A stretch of 64,000 nucleotides of DNA from Sulfitobacter sp. S190 (GTDB lineage Bacteria; Pseudomonadota; Alphaproteobacteria; Rhodobacterales; Rhodobacteraceae). This document shows positions 49,541 to 61,775 of this stretch, in pieces. The notes under the pieces are model-generated. The model saw nothing but the letters and a program-made list of their open reading frames with translations, searched no databases and was not told where the DNA came from. The position numbers and the translations under genes were made by a program. The number at the start of each line of letters is the position of its first letter. Position 1 is the first letter of the stretch. The DNA is taken from assembly GCF_025141935.1 (NCBI RefSeq), contig NZ_CP081120.1, forward strand, positions 1,674,001 to 1,738,000. The letters run 5' to 3'.

Positions 49541-50191
49541 ATGATCAGGCGCATATGGGCTGAATGCCTTGGCACGGCGATGCTGCTTATTTCTGTGATC
49601 GGATCAGGCATCATGGGCGCCGCGCTCGCGCAAGGCAATGATGCGGTGACCTTGCTAGCAAACGCGATCGCGACGGGGTGTATGCTCTATGTGATCATCA
49701 CCGTGCTCGGCCCGATTTCGGGCGCGCATTTCAATCCGGCCGTCAGCCTCGCCTTCGCGCTGCGCGGCGAGTTGGAACCACCCGCCCTTGCGGCATATGT
49801 CGCGGCCCAGGTAAGTGGCGCTGTTCTGGGGGTCTGGGCGGCACATGTGATGTTCGATCTGCCTGTATTGCAGCTCAGCCAGACGATGCACCGGACCGGC
49901 GGGGCCCAGTGGTTTTCTGAAATACTCGCAACTCTCGGGCTGCTGTTGGTTATTTTCGGAGGATTGCGGGCGCGTGCCGATGCCGTTCCTACACTAGTGG
50001 CGCTTTATATCACCGGCGCTTACTGGTTCACGTCGTCGACCAGCTTTGCAAACCCCGCCGTTACGTTTGCCCGCGGGTTTTCGGACACGTTCGCAGGGAT
50101 CTATGCAGGGCACATCGCCATGTTTATCGTCATGCAGTTCGTGGCGGTCCTGATCGCGCATCTGGCGCTGAAGCCGCTGTTAGACGAGTGA
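49541..50191 (+). CDS. MIP-family aquaporin/glyceroporin
   Basis: 216-residue MIP channel with six helices and the two half-helix signatures, HFNPAVS near residue 66 and FANPAVTFAR near residue 170. The second NPA is followed by Arg, as in all members. Whether it carries water, glycerol or arsenite cannot be read. Its end overlaps the convergent regulator gene by 12 bases. It follows the binding-protein gene after 70 bases. Confidence 0.92.
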   Translation: MIRRIWAECLGTAMLLISVIGSGIMGAALAQGNDAVTLLANAIATGCMLYVIITVLGPISGAHFNPAVSLAFALRGELEPPALAAYVAAQVSGAVLGVWAAHVMFDLPVLQLSQTMHRTGGAQWFSEILATLGLLLVIFGGLRARADAVPTLVALYITGAYWFTSSTSFANPAVTFARGFSDTFAGIYAGHIAMFIVMQFVAVLIAHLALKPLLDE

Positions 50192-50803
50192 TGTCACCCA
50201 AAGGATCGTCGCATCCTCGTCACTGACGGATATGACGTTATGGCCCATCGCCGCATCGTAGTACGCACTGTCGCCGCGCCGCATTTCAATGGGTTCGTAG
50301 AACTCGGTATAGAGCTGGATCACCCCTGTCAGAACGAACAGAAATTCTTCGCCATCGTGCCGGACCCAGCCATCGAATTCCTCCATGCGCCGCGCGCGAA
50401 TACGGGCGCGATACGGCAACATCTGTTTCTTGCGCAGCGTATCGGCGAGCAATTCATGCTCGTAGGTTGCCGTTGCCTGCGCGGTGCCCTCGCCCGATTT
50501 CGTCAGAGCCATACGCCCATTGATCTGCTCCGACGCGGGGGGCGTGAAAAGCTGGGGTACCGAAATTTCCAGCCCCGTCGCCAGTTTCTTGAGCGCGTCG
50601 TAGGTGGGCGACATCTGACCGTTTTCGATTTTCGACAGCGTCGAGCGGGCCAGACCCGCCTGCCCCGCGGCCTGTTCCAGCGTCCAGCCGCGCGCTTTGC
50701 GCAAGTCGCGTACGCGGGCCCCAAGATCGACGGGAGGTGCCGTGCCCGTCGCACCGTCTTCGCGGGCGATCTGGATCATGGATTTTGGTGCGTCATCAGT
50801 CAT
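50180..50803 (-). CDS. XRE-family regulator with cupin sensor domain
   Basis: About 207 residues: an N-terminal helix-turn-helix (WTLEQAAGQAGLARSTLSKIENG, read in two pieces here) and a C-terminal cupin (EEFLFVLTGVIQL, later GDSAYYD and GHNVISV), the HipB/PuuR-like layout of repressors that sense small ligands. The start is uncertain: ATGs at 50803 and 50815 are both possible and neither has a strong RBS. It is divergent from the acyl-CoA ligase gene and may control it. Confidence 0.85.
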   Translation of the reverse strand: MTDDAPKSMIQIAREDGATGTAPPVDLGARVRDLRKARGWTLEQAAGQAGLARSTLSKIENGQMSPTYDALKKLATGLEISVPQLFTPPASEQINGRMALTKSGEGTAQATATYEHELLADTLRKKQMLPYRARIRARRMEEFDGWVRHDGEEFLFVLTGVIQLYTEFYEPIEMRRGDSAYYDAAMGHNVISVSDEDATILWVTSLV

Positions 50804-50870
50804 GTCCCACGTCATAGCGATCACGGTGTCGCCTTGCAACGAACCTGCGGGCGCGGTAGCGATTGGGCCC

Positions 50871-52385
50871 ATGCAGTCCCTTTTTGATCACGGTGGCTTC
50901 GCCGCTTGCCCTGCGCCTTTCAACATGGCGGCCTATGTTCTGGCCCGTGGAGCTGACTTTCCCGATGCCGTCGCACTGCGCATTTTGTCCGGTGATACAT
51001 GTGAAATATGGCGCTACGGGGATCTGATCGCGGCGGTGCGTGGCACCGCTACCGGATTGACGCAACTGGGGGTGCGCCCCGGTGACCGTGTTCTCATGCG
51101 CTTGGGCAATACCGTGGACTTTCCCATCGTCTATCTCGCGGCGCTGAGTGCCGGTCTGGTGCCAGTGCCTACGTCCTCGGCGCTGACGGTGCCGGAAACG
51201 GCCAACATCATTGCGACACTGCAACCGAAGATCATTGTACGGGATACCTCTGTCGCCTGTCCTGACGCCCCGAATATCGTTCCACTGGCGCAGGTTCAGA
51301 AGATGCGCACACTGCCACCTGCGGCGTATCACATGGGCGATCCGAACAGGCCGGGCTATATTATCTATACATCGGGCACGTCGGGCCAGCCCCGTGCGGT
51401 CGTCCATGCTCATCGCGCGATATGGGCCCGGCAGATGATGTTCGACGGGTGGTACGGTATGGGGCCGGAAGACCGGGTCCTGCATGCCGGTGCATTCAAC
51501 TGGACCTATACGCTCGGGACCGGATTGATGGATCCGTGGACATTAGGTGCGCAGGCGCTAATCCCTGCCGCGGGCACGCCCGCTACGGATTTGCCGGAGT
51601 TGATTGCGCAACAGGATGCGACTATTTTTGCCGCAGCCCCGGGCGTTTACCGCCAGCTTTTGGCCGGGTCTGATGTGCCCGATATGCCTTCGCTGCGTCA
51701 CGGCCTGAGTGCTGGGGAAAAGCTGCCTTCGCGGCTGCGGGACCGTTGGCAAAACGTCACGGGCACACCCATTTTCGAGGCCTATGGCATGTCGGAGTGT
51801 TCCACGTTCCTGTCGGCCAGCCCCGCTCACCCGCCCGCTGGCGACGCTCTGGGCCGTCCGCAACCTGGGCGTATCGTCGCCTTGCTGGGAGACGAAGGCC
51901 CGGTACCACGCGGCACCGAGGGCACGATTGCAGTGCACCGCAGCGATCCGGGCCTGATGCTTGGATACCTTGATGCACCAGACGAGACAGCTGCGCGGAT
52001 GCAGGGCGACTGGTTCCTGACCGGGGATCAGGGCGTGATGGAGCGTTCCGGCGATATCCGGTATCTGGGGCGGGCAGACGATATGATGAACGCTGGCGGT
52101 TTTCGGGTCTCTCCCATCGAGGTCGAGCAGGCCATAGCGACCTATCCCGGGGTGACCGGCGTGGGATGCGCTGAAGTGAGCGTAAAGGCCGATACGACCG
52201 TGATTGCGGCTTTCTACACCAGTAAGGAGCCCCTTGACGAAGTGGCCCTGCGTGCCTTCGTCGCGGAAAAACTGGCCCGCTACAAACAACCACGATTGTA
52301 CGTGCGACTTGATGCGCTGCCCGTTGGGGCAAACAACAAGATCTTGCGCAAGAAGCTCGCCGCCTATGCGCCACCCCCTGCCTGA
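50871..52385 (+). CDS. AMP-binding acyl-CoA synthetase (benzoate-CoA ligase-like)
   Basis: 504-residue adenylate-forming enzyme activating an organic acid to its CoA thioester. Core motifs: YTSGTSGQPRAVVH (ATP loop), YGMSECS, GDQGVMERSGDIRYLGRADDM and the catalytic lysine near the end (GANNKILRKK). The start at 50871 (MQSLFDHGGF) lies in the divergent region with the regulator; the frame extends upstream but would read through that gene. The acid substrate is unknown; an aromatic or short fatty acid is possible. Confidence 0.85.
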   Translation: MQSLFDHGGFAACPAPFNMAAYVLARGADFPDAVALRILSGDTCEIWRYGDLIAAVRGTATGLTQLGVRPGDRVLMRLGNTVDFPIVYLAALSAGLVPVPTSSALTVPETANIIATLQPKIIVRDTSVACPDAPNIVPLAQVQKMRTLPPAAYHMGDPNRPGYIIYTSGTSGQPRAVVHAHRAIWARQMMFDGWYGMGPEDRVLHAGAFNWTYTLGTGLMDPWTLGAQALIPAAGTPATDLPELIAQQDATIFAAAPGVYRQLLAGSDVPDMPSLRHGLSAGEKLPSRLRDRWQNVTGTPIFEAYGMSECSTFLSASPAHPPAGDALGRPQPGRIVALLGDEGPVPRGTEGTIAVHRSDPGLMLGYLDAPDETAARMQGDWFLTGDQGVMERSGDIRYLGRADDMMNAGGFRVSPIEVEQAIATYPGVTGVGCAEVSVKADTTVIAAFYTSKEPLDEVALRAFVAEKLARYKQPRLYVRLDALPVGANNKILRKKLAAYAPPPA

Positions 52386-52478
52386 TCCCGCGCTCACGAA
52401 ACTGCGACCGGTCTTTACATTCCGGGTGCAAAACCCGCACACAACACGAAACATTCCAAAAGACGGGACGACGTCTGT

Positions 52479-53123
52479 ATGCCATCCGTAAAACTCGACA
52501 TCATGTCCGATCCAATCTGCCCCTGGTGCTATATCGGCAAGGCGCATCTTGATCGCGCGCTCGCGCAACACCCCGACCACCCGTTTCAGATCGAATGGCA
52601 CCCCTTTCAGCTGAACCCCGACATGCCAAGTGGCGGTATGGATCGCCGTGCCTATCTCGAAGGCAAGTTCGGTGGCAAGGAAGGAGCCGTGCGCGCCTAT
52701 GCGCCGGTGGTGGAAAATGCCCAGAAAGCGGGCCTGAAAATTAATTTCGAGGGCATGAAGCGCACGCCCAATACGCTCGATGCCCATCGGCTGATCCATT
52801 GGGCGGGGATCGAAGGGCGACAGACCGCGGCTGTCTCTGCCCTGTTCAAAGCCTACTTCGTTGATACCCGCGACATCGGGGATGCCGAAGTGCTTGCCGA
52901 CATCGCGGACGGTATCGAAATGGACGCTTCTGTCGTCACGCGTTTGCTGCACTCTGACGCTGACGTTCAGGCGATCAGGGACCGTGACGCGCACAGCCGG
53001 GAAATGGGTATCTCGTCCGTGCCGACCTTCATCGTTGGTGGGCGCCATGCCGTGCCCGGCGCACAACCGCCCGAATTGTGGGGCCAAGTTATCACAGAAT
53101 TGATGGCAGAGAGCGAAAGCTGA
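52479..53123 (+). CDS. DsbA-family (FrnE-like) oxidoreductase
   Basis: 214-residue thioredoxin-fold protein with active-site CPWC at residues 14-17 (DPICPWCYIG), typical of cytosolic FrnE/2-hydroxychromene-2-carboxylate isomerase-like DsbA proteins. Later features are FQLNPDMP, HRLIHWA and SVPTFIVGG, the cis-proline loop. No signal peptide, so it is cytoplasmic. It starts 93 bases after the acyl-CoA ligase and is followed by the LicD-like gene. Confidence 0.9.
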   Translation: MPSVKLDIMSDPICPWCYIGKAHLDRALAQHPDHPFQIEWHPFQLNPDMPSGGMDRRAYLEGKFGGKEGAVRAYAPVVENAQKAGLKINFEGMKRTPNTLDAHRLIHWAGIEGRQTAAVSALFKAYFVDTRDIGDAEVLADIADGIEMDASVVTRLLHSDADVQAIRDRDAHSREMGISSVPTFIVGGRHAVPGAQPPELWGQVITELMAESES

Positions 53124-53207
53124 AAATTTGCTTTGCCCGCCCGCGGTTTGTCCCTACTGTCTTGGTTAAGAGGCAAAAAGCCTCATTCAATAATACCTTG
53201 AGCGGGT

Positions 53208-54119
53208 GTGCAGGCAGTGACAGATGAGACGCCCAAATGGGCGATCCGTAAGCGTATTTCGGAATTGCGACTGATTGCTTTGGCAGAAATTGCCACGGGC
53301 GATACCGGTCTTGATCCGTTCGAGTACTATACCGAAGTTCAAAACCTCACGTTGCGGCCCCTGTCGAAAGAGTGGCTCGAGGCCGCAATCATGTTTGCCT
53401 GTATCGCGAAGTTCCGGCACGCGCGCGCGATCGGTTACATGCAAAAACTGCGGACGCGTCACGAGAAAAGCGGCACCCTCGAGCAGTTCGGGGTTTTCGA
53501 AAAACGCATCGCGGACTACCTCGCGCCGCTTGCCCTGACCAACCACGGGTTTCACGCGCACCGTTTCGGGGAAACCGATCACGCCCCGATCTGGGCCAAG
53601 GTCGAGACACACCTGAAGGCACTCGGCGATGCAGGATATGACGTGTTTCTCAATTCCGGCACCTTGCTTGGGGTCGTCCGCGACAAGCGGCTGATTGATC
53701 ACGATGACGATATCGATCTGGCGGTGGTGCTCAAGTCAACAGACGCCCTTTCCGCCGCCGAGGAATGGCGGGGGATGGAGCACAAGCTCGACGCGCTCGG
53801 TCTGCTTGAGCGTACGGTCGATGATATGCCCGGACTGTATAAGTTGCGTCCCGCCGGTAAGATTGAAATCGATTTGTTTCCGGCGTGGATCGAGGACGGA
53901 CGGGCTTATGTCTATCCGCATACGGCCGGAGAGCTTTCCGAGGAACAGCTTTTGCCGCTCGCGCCCTGCCCGCTGACGGGCCAGTCGCTGCCGGCGGCTC
54001 CCGCTGACATGCTTGCCGTAAATTACGGGCCCGGGTGGGAAACACCCGATCCATTGTACAAATTTCCATGGGCGGACGCGAACGACAGATTTGCGCGCTT
54101 TCTTGAAGGGTTGAAGTGA
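53208..54119 (+). CDS. LicD-family protein
   Basis: 303-residue protein whose middle has the LicD nucleotidyltransferase-fold core: NSGTLLGVVRD (about residue 149) and DHDDDIDLAVV, in place of the classical WDDDID. LicD enzymes transfer phosphocholine or a related group from a CDP donor to surface glycans. The N-terminal 120 residues are helical and not part of the usual core. The start is a GTG at 53208; a second in-frame GTG lies three codons on. It overlaps the next gene as TGATG. Confidence 0.78.
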   Translation: MQAVTDETPKWAIRKRISELRLIALAEIATGDTGLDPFEYYTEVQNLTLRPLSKEWLEAAIMFACIAKFRHARAIGYMQKLRTRHEKSGTLEQFGVFEKRIADYLAPLALTNHGFHAHRFGETDHAPIWAKVETHLKALGDAGYDVFLNSGTLLGVVRDKRLIDHDDDIDLAVVLKSTDALSAAEEWRGMEHKLDALGLLERTVDDMPGLYKLRPAGKIEIDLFPAWIEDGRAYVYPHTAGELSEEQLLPLAPCPLTGQSLPAAPADMLAVNYGPGWETPDPLYKFPWADANDRFARFLEGLK

Positions 54120-54517
54120 TGTTTGATTTTCCCCACGGGCGTGCAGTGCTCACCTATGGAACCTTTGACGGGTTGGGCCCCGCGCAGTCGGATCTCTTGC
54201 GGCAATTGTCTCGTCTGGGAACCGAACTCATCGTGGGATGTTCCACCGATGCTTTCGCGCGGTCCAAAGGACAAACGCCTATCATGCCGTATGCCGACCG
54301 CCGCAGACTGCTGGAAAGCTGCCGTTTCGTGAGCCGTGTGATCGCCGAGGACGACTGGAACCAGAAGCGGACCGATATTGTAAATTACGATGTCTGCGTC
54401 TTCGCGATGGGCAGCGATTGGACGGGTCGTTTCGACGATTTGGGCGATGTGACCGAAGTCCGCTACATCACGCAACCCGCACGCGCCCTGGCACCACGGC
54501 AACGACGCACCGGCTGA
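54119..54517 (+). CDS. Degenerate TagD-like cytidylyltransferase
   Basis: 132-residue protein resembling glycerol-3-phosphate cytidylyltransferase, with YGTFDGL near residue 13, CSTDAFA, PYADRRRLLESCRFV and AMGSDWTGRFDDL. The catalytic HxGH that should follow GTFDxL is replaced by GPAQ (residues 20-23), and the late RTxGxSTT motif is missing in this frame. A similar RTRPGTTATT can be read from 54478 in another frame, hinting at a past frameshift. It is coupled to the LicD-like gene and is probably inactive, or altered in chemistry. Confidence 0.7.
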   Translation: MFDFPHGRAVLTYGTFDGLGPAQSDLLRQLSRLGTELIVGCSTDAFARSKGQTPIMPYADRRRLLESCRFVSRVIAEDDWNQKRTDIVNYDVCVFAMGSDWTGRFDDLGDVTEVRYITQPARALAPRQRRTG

Positions 54518-54616
54518 GCCGACTGCCGCGAAATCACATCGGGCATTGTTTGCATCGCAACCTTGGGTTAGGTCAGACCCTGTTGCCTATCGTATTTGAT
54601 GATCCCGGAGTTCGCA

Positions 54617-55843
54617 GTGTCCGCAGACCCACAGCCATTCCGCATGGGCCGGAAAGAATTTGTGGCCCTGATTGCGATGATGTTTGCCTCCATCGCGTTC
54701 TCCATCGATTCCATGTTGCCCGCCCTGCCCGAAATAGGAGCCGAACTGGCTCCTGCAGCGCTTGAAAAGGCGCCCCTGATCCTCAGTGCGTTTCTGCTGG
54801 GTATGGGTATGGGGACGTTTTTCACCGGTCCTATTTCAGATGCCTTCGGTCGAAAACGCGTCATCCTTGCCGGGGCTGGCGTCTATATCATTGGCGCTCT
54901 CGTCGGCTGGATGAGCCAGACACTCGAAGTCATGCTGGCCGCGCGACTGGTTCAGGGGTTGGGGGCGGCCGGACCGCGGGTTGTGGCGTTGGCCGTCATC
55001 AGGGACCGTTTCGAAGGCCGCCAGATGGCCAAGATTGCATCTATCGTCATGATGATCTTCACGCTGGTCCCTGCCGTCGCGCCGCTGCTGGGAGCATTCA
55101 TTATCGATCAGGTCGGCTGGCGCGGGATTTTCGTTGCCTTCATCGTCTTTGCGACGATCTTCTCGATCTGGATGGCCGTGCGCTTGCCCGAAACTCTTGC
55201 CGTAGAAGATCGGCGGCCCCTGCGCTTTGCCCTCATGACTTCCGCCGTGTCCCAGATGTTCAGACATCCGGTAGTGCGCCTGTCGATGTTTGTGCAGACC
55301 CTCACGATGTCGATGCTTTTTCTGACCTTGATGCTGGTCCAGCCGATCTATGATCTAGTGTACGACCGCGGGGACGAATTTCCCTACTGGTTCTGTGTGA
55401 TCGCGTTGATCGCAGGTACGGCGAGCTTGCTCAACGCGCTCTTGGTGGGGCGTTTCGGCATGCAGCGTCTGGTCATCACCGCGCTGGGAATTCAGATCCT
55501 GCTCTCGGGTGGGTTCCTGCTTTTTGATTTGGGGGCCGGACCATATGGATTTATCTGCTTTGTGGTTTGGCAAACCTGCATGTTTTTTCAGGCGGGTTTG
55601 ACGATCGGCAATCTCAACGCGCTGGCGATGGAGCCTATGGGCCATATCGCGGGCATGGCGGCCAGCGTGATCGGAGCCGTAGCAACCGTCGGAGCGGCGA
55701 TGATCTCGGCGCCTGTGGGTGCCGTGTTCGGGGCATCGCCCGTGGTGCTGGTGTCCGGTGCGCTGGGGCTGGCAATCGCCGCCTTCGTGCTGATGGTTAT
55801 GATGGGCCGCGCCGCACGCCGCCTAGAGGCGGCCCAAGCCTGA
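54617..55843 (+). CDS. Bcr/CflA-type MFS drug-efflux transporter
   Basis: 408-residue, 12-helix major facilitator of the Bcr/CflA group. The motif A region reads GPISDAFGRKR near residue 70, and GLGAAGPRVVALAVIRDRF is the motif C/loop region. I chose the GTG at 54617 because it follows GGAG by six bases; an ATG at 54599 (MIPEFAV...) is in frame but lacks an RBS. Such transporters export drugs or sulfonamide-like compounds. It is convergent with mfd with only two bases between. Confidence 0.85.
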   Translation: MSADPQPFRMGRKEFVALIAMMFASIAFSIDSMLPALPEIGAELAPAALEKAPLILSAFLLGMGMGTFFTGPISDAFGRKRVILAGAGVYIIGALVGWMSQTLEVMLAARLVQGLGAAGPRVVALAVIRDRFEGRQMAKIASIVMMIFTLVPAVAPLLGAFIIDQVGWRGIFVAFIVFATIFSIWMAVRLPETLAVEDRRPLRFALMTSAVSQMFRHPVVRLSMFVQTLTMSMLFLTLMLVQPIYDLVYDRGDEFPYWFCVIALIAGTASLLNALLVGRFGMQRLVITALGIQILLSGGFLLFDLGAGPYGFICFVVWQTCMFFQAGLTIGNLNALAMEPMGHIAGMAASVIGAVATVGAAMISAPVGAVFGASPVVLVSGALGLAIAAFVLMVMMGRAARRLEAAQA

Positions 55844-55845
55844 TC

Positions 55846-59331
<3,486 letters not shown>

Positions 59332-59352
59332 GTGGCGCGACGCGGGGCAGTG

Positions 59353-59913
59353 TCAACCGCCAAAAGGTCCGACGCTGAGGTTCTGGTACATCCCCCAAAG
59401 CGCGGTGACAAAGATCGAGAACATGCCGATCACCTGCGTATAAAGCCTGTGGCGGGTGAGCCGCTTGCGCAACCGCTCGCCTGTGGCGGCCTCCTGTTCG
59501 ATCAACCGCGCGGTTGACAGGCTGACAAGCCCGACAAGGGACATCGGAAACCCGAGCAAGAACAGCGCCTGGGCGAATTCATTGCGGTACAGGAAACCCA
59601 GTATCGCCAGCATCGTCAGGAAAAAACAGGCAAAGCCGAGAATCCACAAACCGGATATGCGCGCAATGAACAGCAGTCGGTTCGTGTTGATCCGAACGAG
59701 ATCTTCGAGATCAGCTTCGTACTGCCCCCCATGCCTGCGCGCACGCAATACCATGTCGAAGGGCACGCCCAGCCCATAATGGCTGATGGTGGACCACATC
59801 ACGGCCAGCACGATCCAGAACCAGAGGTTGGAAAACGACCGCATGTCGATCAATTCAAATAGGGTCTGATACCAATCCAAGGCGGTGCTCTTTTCGTCTC
59901 TTTCAGGGTTCAT
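59353..59913 (-). CDS. Membrane protein annotated as a component of the SufBCD complex
   Basis: 186-residue membrane protein with about four helices and long polar loops (RARRHGGQYEADLEDLVRINTNRL). Roseobacter homologues carry the label 'component of SufBCD complex', which I recall from annotation but cannot verify here. The start ATG at 59913 is preferred over one six codons upstream. It lies upstream of mfd on the same strand and is divergent from hemB, far from the suf operon at 1-8605. Confidence 0.65.
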   Translation of the reverse strand: MNPERDEKSTALDWYQTLFELIDMRSFSNLWFWIVLAVMWSTISHYGLGVPFDMVLRARRHGGQYEADLEDLVRINTNRLLFIARISGLWILGFACFFLTMLAILGFLYRNEFAQALFLLGFPMSLVGLVSLSTARLIEQEAATGERLRKRLTRHRLYTQVIGMFSIFVTALWGMYQNLSVGPFGG

Positions 59914-59998
59914 AGCCGCCTCGCGTGGCAATTCCTACCCTTGAGAGCCGCAAAAATACGTGTCACTCAGATTGGACAGTTTATCGAGGACAATCGCC

Positions 59999-60994
59999 AT
60001 GAACCCGATCCAGGCCCCTTTCCCCGCAACCCGCCTGCGCCGCACCCGCCAGAACGAGGGTATCCGTGGATTGGTGCGAGAAAATGCTTTGTCCACAGCG
60101 GATCTGATCTGGCCCCTGTTCGTGCGCTCCGGCGAAGGCGTGAGCGAAGAGATTGCGTCAATGCCGGGTGTATTCCGCCGGTCTGTGGACCGGATGGTCG
60201 ATGCGGCCCGCGAAGCCCATGAACTCGGGATCGGTGCAATCTGTATTTTTCCCTACACTGGGATAGAAGAGCGGACGGAGGATTGTGCCGGTGCGTGGGA
60301 TCCCGAAAACCACGCCAACAGAGCGATCCGGGCAATCCGCGAGGCCGTGCCCGACATGGTGATCATGACGGACGTCGCGCTCGACACCTATAATATCAAC
60401 GGTCACGACGGGTTTGTGGTCGACGGCGAAATCGTCAATGACCGCACGGTCGAGGCGCTCGTTAAAATGGCGCTGTCGCAGGCTAGAGCGGGGGCAGACA
60501 TCATTGGTCCGTCAGATATGATGGACGGCCGGATCGGTGCCATCCGGCAGGCTCTGGAAGCCGAAGGCCATCAGAACGTCATGATCCAGAGCTATGCCGC
60601 CAAATACGCCAGCGCCTTTTACGGGCCCTTTCGTGATGCGGTCGGTGCGTCCGGCGCGCTGACCGGGAACAAGAAGACCTACCAGATGGATCCGGCAAAC
60701 AGTGACGAGGCATTGCGACTGGTCGCGCGTGATCTGTCAGAAGGCGCCGATATGGTGATGGTCAAACCGGGCCTTGCGTATCTCGATATCTGCCGCCGTG
60801 TGAAAGATGCGTTTGGCGCGCCCACCTTCGCGTATCAGGTGTCGGGTGAATACAGCATGATCAAGGCTGCCGCCGCGCAAGGCATGATTGACGAGGAACG
60901 CGTCATGATGGAAAGCCTGATGGCTTTCAAGCGGGCCGGGTGCGATGGCATCCTGACCTACTTTGCGCCAATGGCCGCGCGGATATTGGGTTGA
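59999..60994 (+). CDS. hemB: Delta-aminolevulinic acid dehydratase (porphobilinogen synthase)
   Basis: 331-residue HemB that joins two 5-aminolevulinate molecules to porphobilinogen for heme, bacteriochlorophyll and vitamin B12. The Schiff-base lysine is in MVKPG and the second active-site lysine in the AAKYAS region. The cysteine-rich zinc site of the classical enzyme is replaced by DVALDTYNINGHDG, the magnesium/alternative-metal form. The ATG at 59999 (MNPIQAPFP) is preferred over the in-frame start at 59960. It is divergent from the SufBCD-associated gene. Confidence 0.96.
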   Translation: MNPIQAPFPATRLRRTRQNEGIRGLVRENALSTADLIWPLFVRSGEGVSEEIASMPGVFRRSVDRMVDAAREAHELGIGAICIFPYTGIEERTEDCAGAWDPENHANRAIRAIREAVPDMVIMTDVALDTYNINGHDGFVVDGEIVNDRTVEALVKMALSQARAGADIIGPSDMMDGRIGAIRQALEAEGHQNVMIQSYAAKYASAFYGPFRDAVGASGALTGNKKTYQMDPANSDEALRLVARDLSEGADMVMVKPGLAYLDICRRVKDAFGAPTFAYQVSGEYSMIKAAAAQGMIDEERVMMESLMAFKRAGCDGILTYFAPMAARILG

Positions 60995-61150
60995 CGCCCC
61001 CGCTGGCCCTGCAAATCACGATAATTTAACGGCGAATACCTGCCATTCGACGTATTTTCGCTGACACTGCGCAAAAATCGGCGTACAAAGGAGCCAAGTC
61101 GGACAATACCGGCGCGAAAAGCAGTGTTACAACAATTACAGGCAGATCTG

Positions 61151-61717
61151 ATGACAGATATCACTTTCTCACGCCGGGCCTTTGGTCTGGGCGCGCTTGC
61201 CAGCACAGCCGCGGTCGCGGCTTGTGGCAACGGCGTCGGCAGCCGCGGCAGCAACACAATCGACGCACGTGTGGACAGCACGCTTGCCGAGATGTATCGC
61301 AACTTTCCCAACACCCAGACGCTTGCGCAAAAGGCCAATGGGATGCTTGTCATGCCGCTGGTGACCGAAGCGGGGCTCGGGTTTGGCGGGGCATACGGGC
61401 GCGGCGCCTTGCGGGTCAACACAGCCACGGTTGATTACTATTCGGTGGCCAAAGCGTCGGGCGGCTTGCAGATCGGGGCGCAGCAATACGCGCATGTCCT
61501 GTTCTTCATGACAGATGACGCTTTGCAGGATTTCCGCCGCTCGCCCGGTTGGGCTGCAGGGGCGGATCTGGAGTATGTGATTTCCGACCGCGGCGACAGC
61601 GTCAACGCCGAGACAACGACGGTTCTTGCTCCGGTTCTGGCAGCCGTATTCGGGCGCGCGGGCCTGCGGGTCGGGGCCACGCTCGAGGGCACGAAATATA
61701 CCCGCATCATTCCTTGA
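61151..61717 (+). CDS. SYLF/Ysc84-domain lipoprotein with Tat-like signal
   Basis: 188-residue protein. The start at 61151 gives MTDITFSRRAFGLG, with a twin-arginine RRxF pattern and a lipobox AVAAC, so a Tat-exported lipoprotein is predicted (cleavage before the cysteine). The mature part has the SYLF lipid-binding signature, including GMLVMPLVTEAGLG, GRGALRV and SGGLQIGAQ. SYLF domains bind phosphoinositides in eukaryotes; the bacterial role is unknown. It is followed by a terminator. Confidence 0.82.
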   Translation: MTDITFSRRAFGLGALASTAAVAACGNGVGSRGSNTIDARVDSTLAEMYRNFPNTQTLAQKANGMLVMPLVTEAGLGFGGAYGRGALRVNTATVDYYSVAKASGGLQIGAQQYAHVLFFMTDDALQDFRRSPGWAAGADLEYVISDRGDSVNAETTTVLAPVLAAVFGRAGLRVGATLEGTKYTRIIP

Positions 61718-61738
61718 AGGATGCAGGTTTAATTTAAG

Positions 61739-61775
61739 AAGGCCGTGCAATGCATTGGTTGCGCGGCCTTTTTTT
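61739..61775 (+). terminator. Terminator after the SYLF lipoprotein gene
   Basis: AAGGCCGTGCAA pairs with TTGCGCGGCCTT (one G-T pair) around an 8-base loop and is followed by six Ts. It also ends just before the stop of the convergent dehydrogenase gene. Confidence 0.88.

Noticed and set aside
54238-54765. A plus-strand open frame that overlaps the TagD-like gene and contains RTRPGTTATT
   Set aside because: It continues into the transporter gene with no sensible end, so it is not a separate gene; I mention it only as a possible sign of a frameshift.
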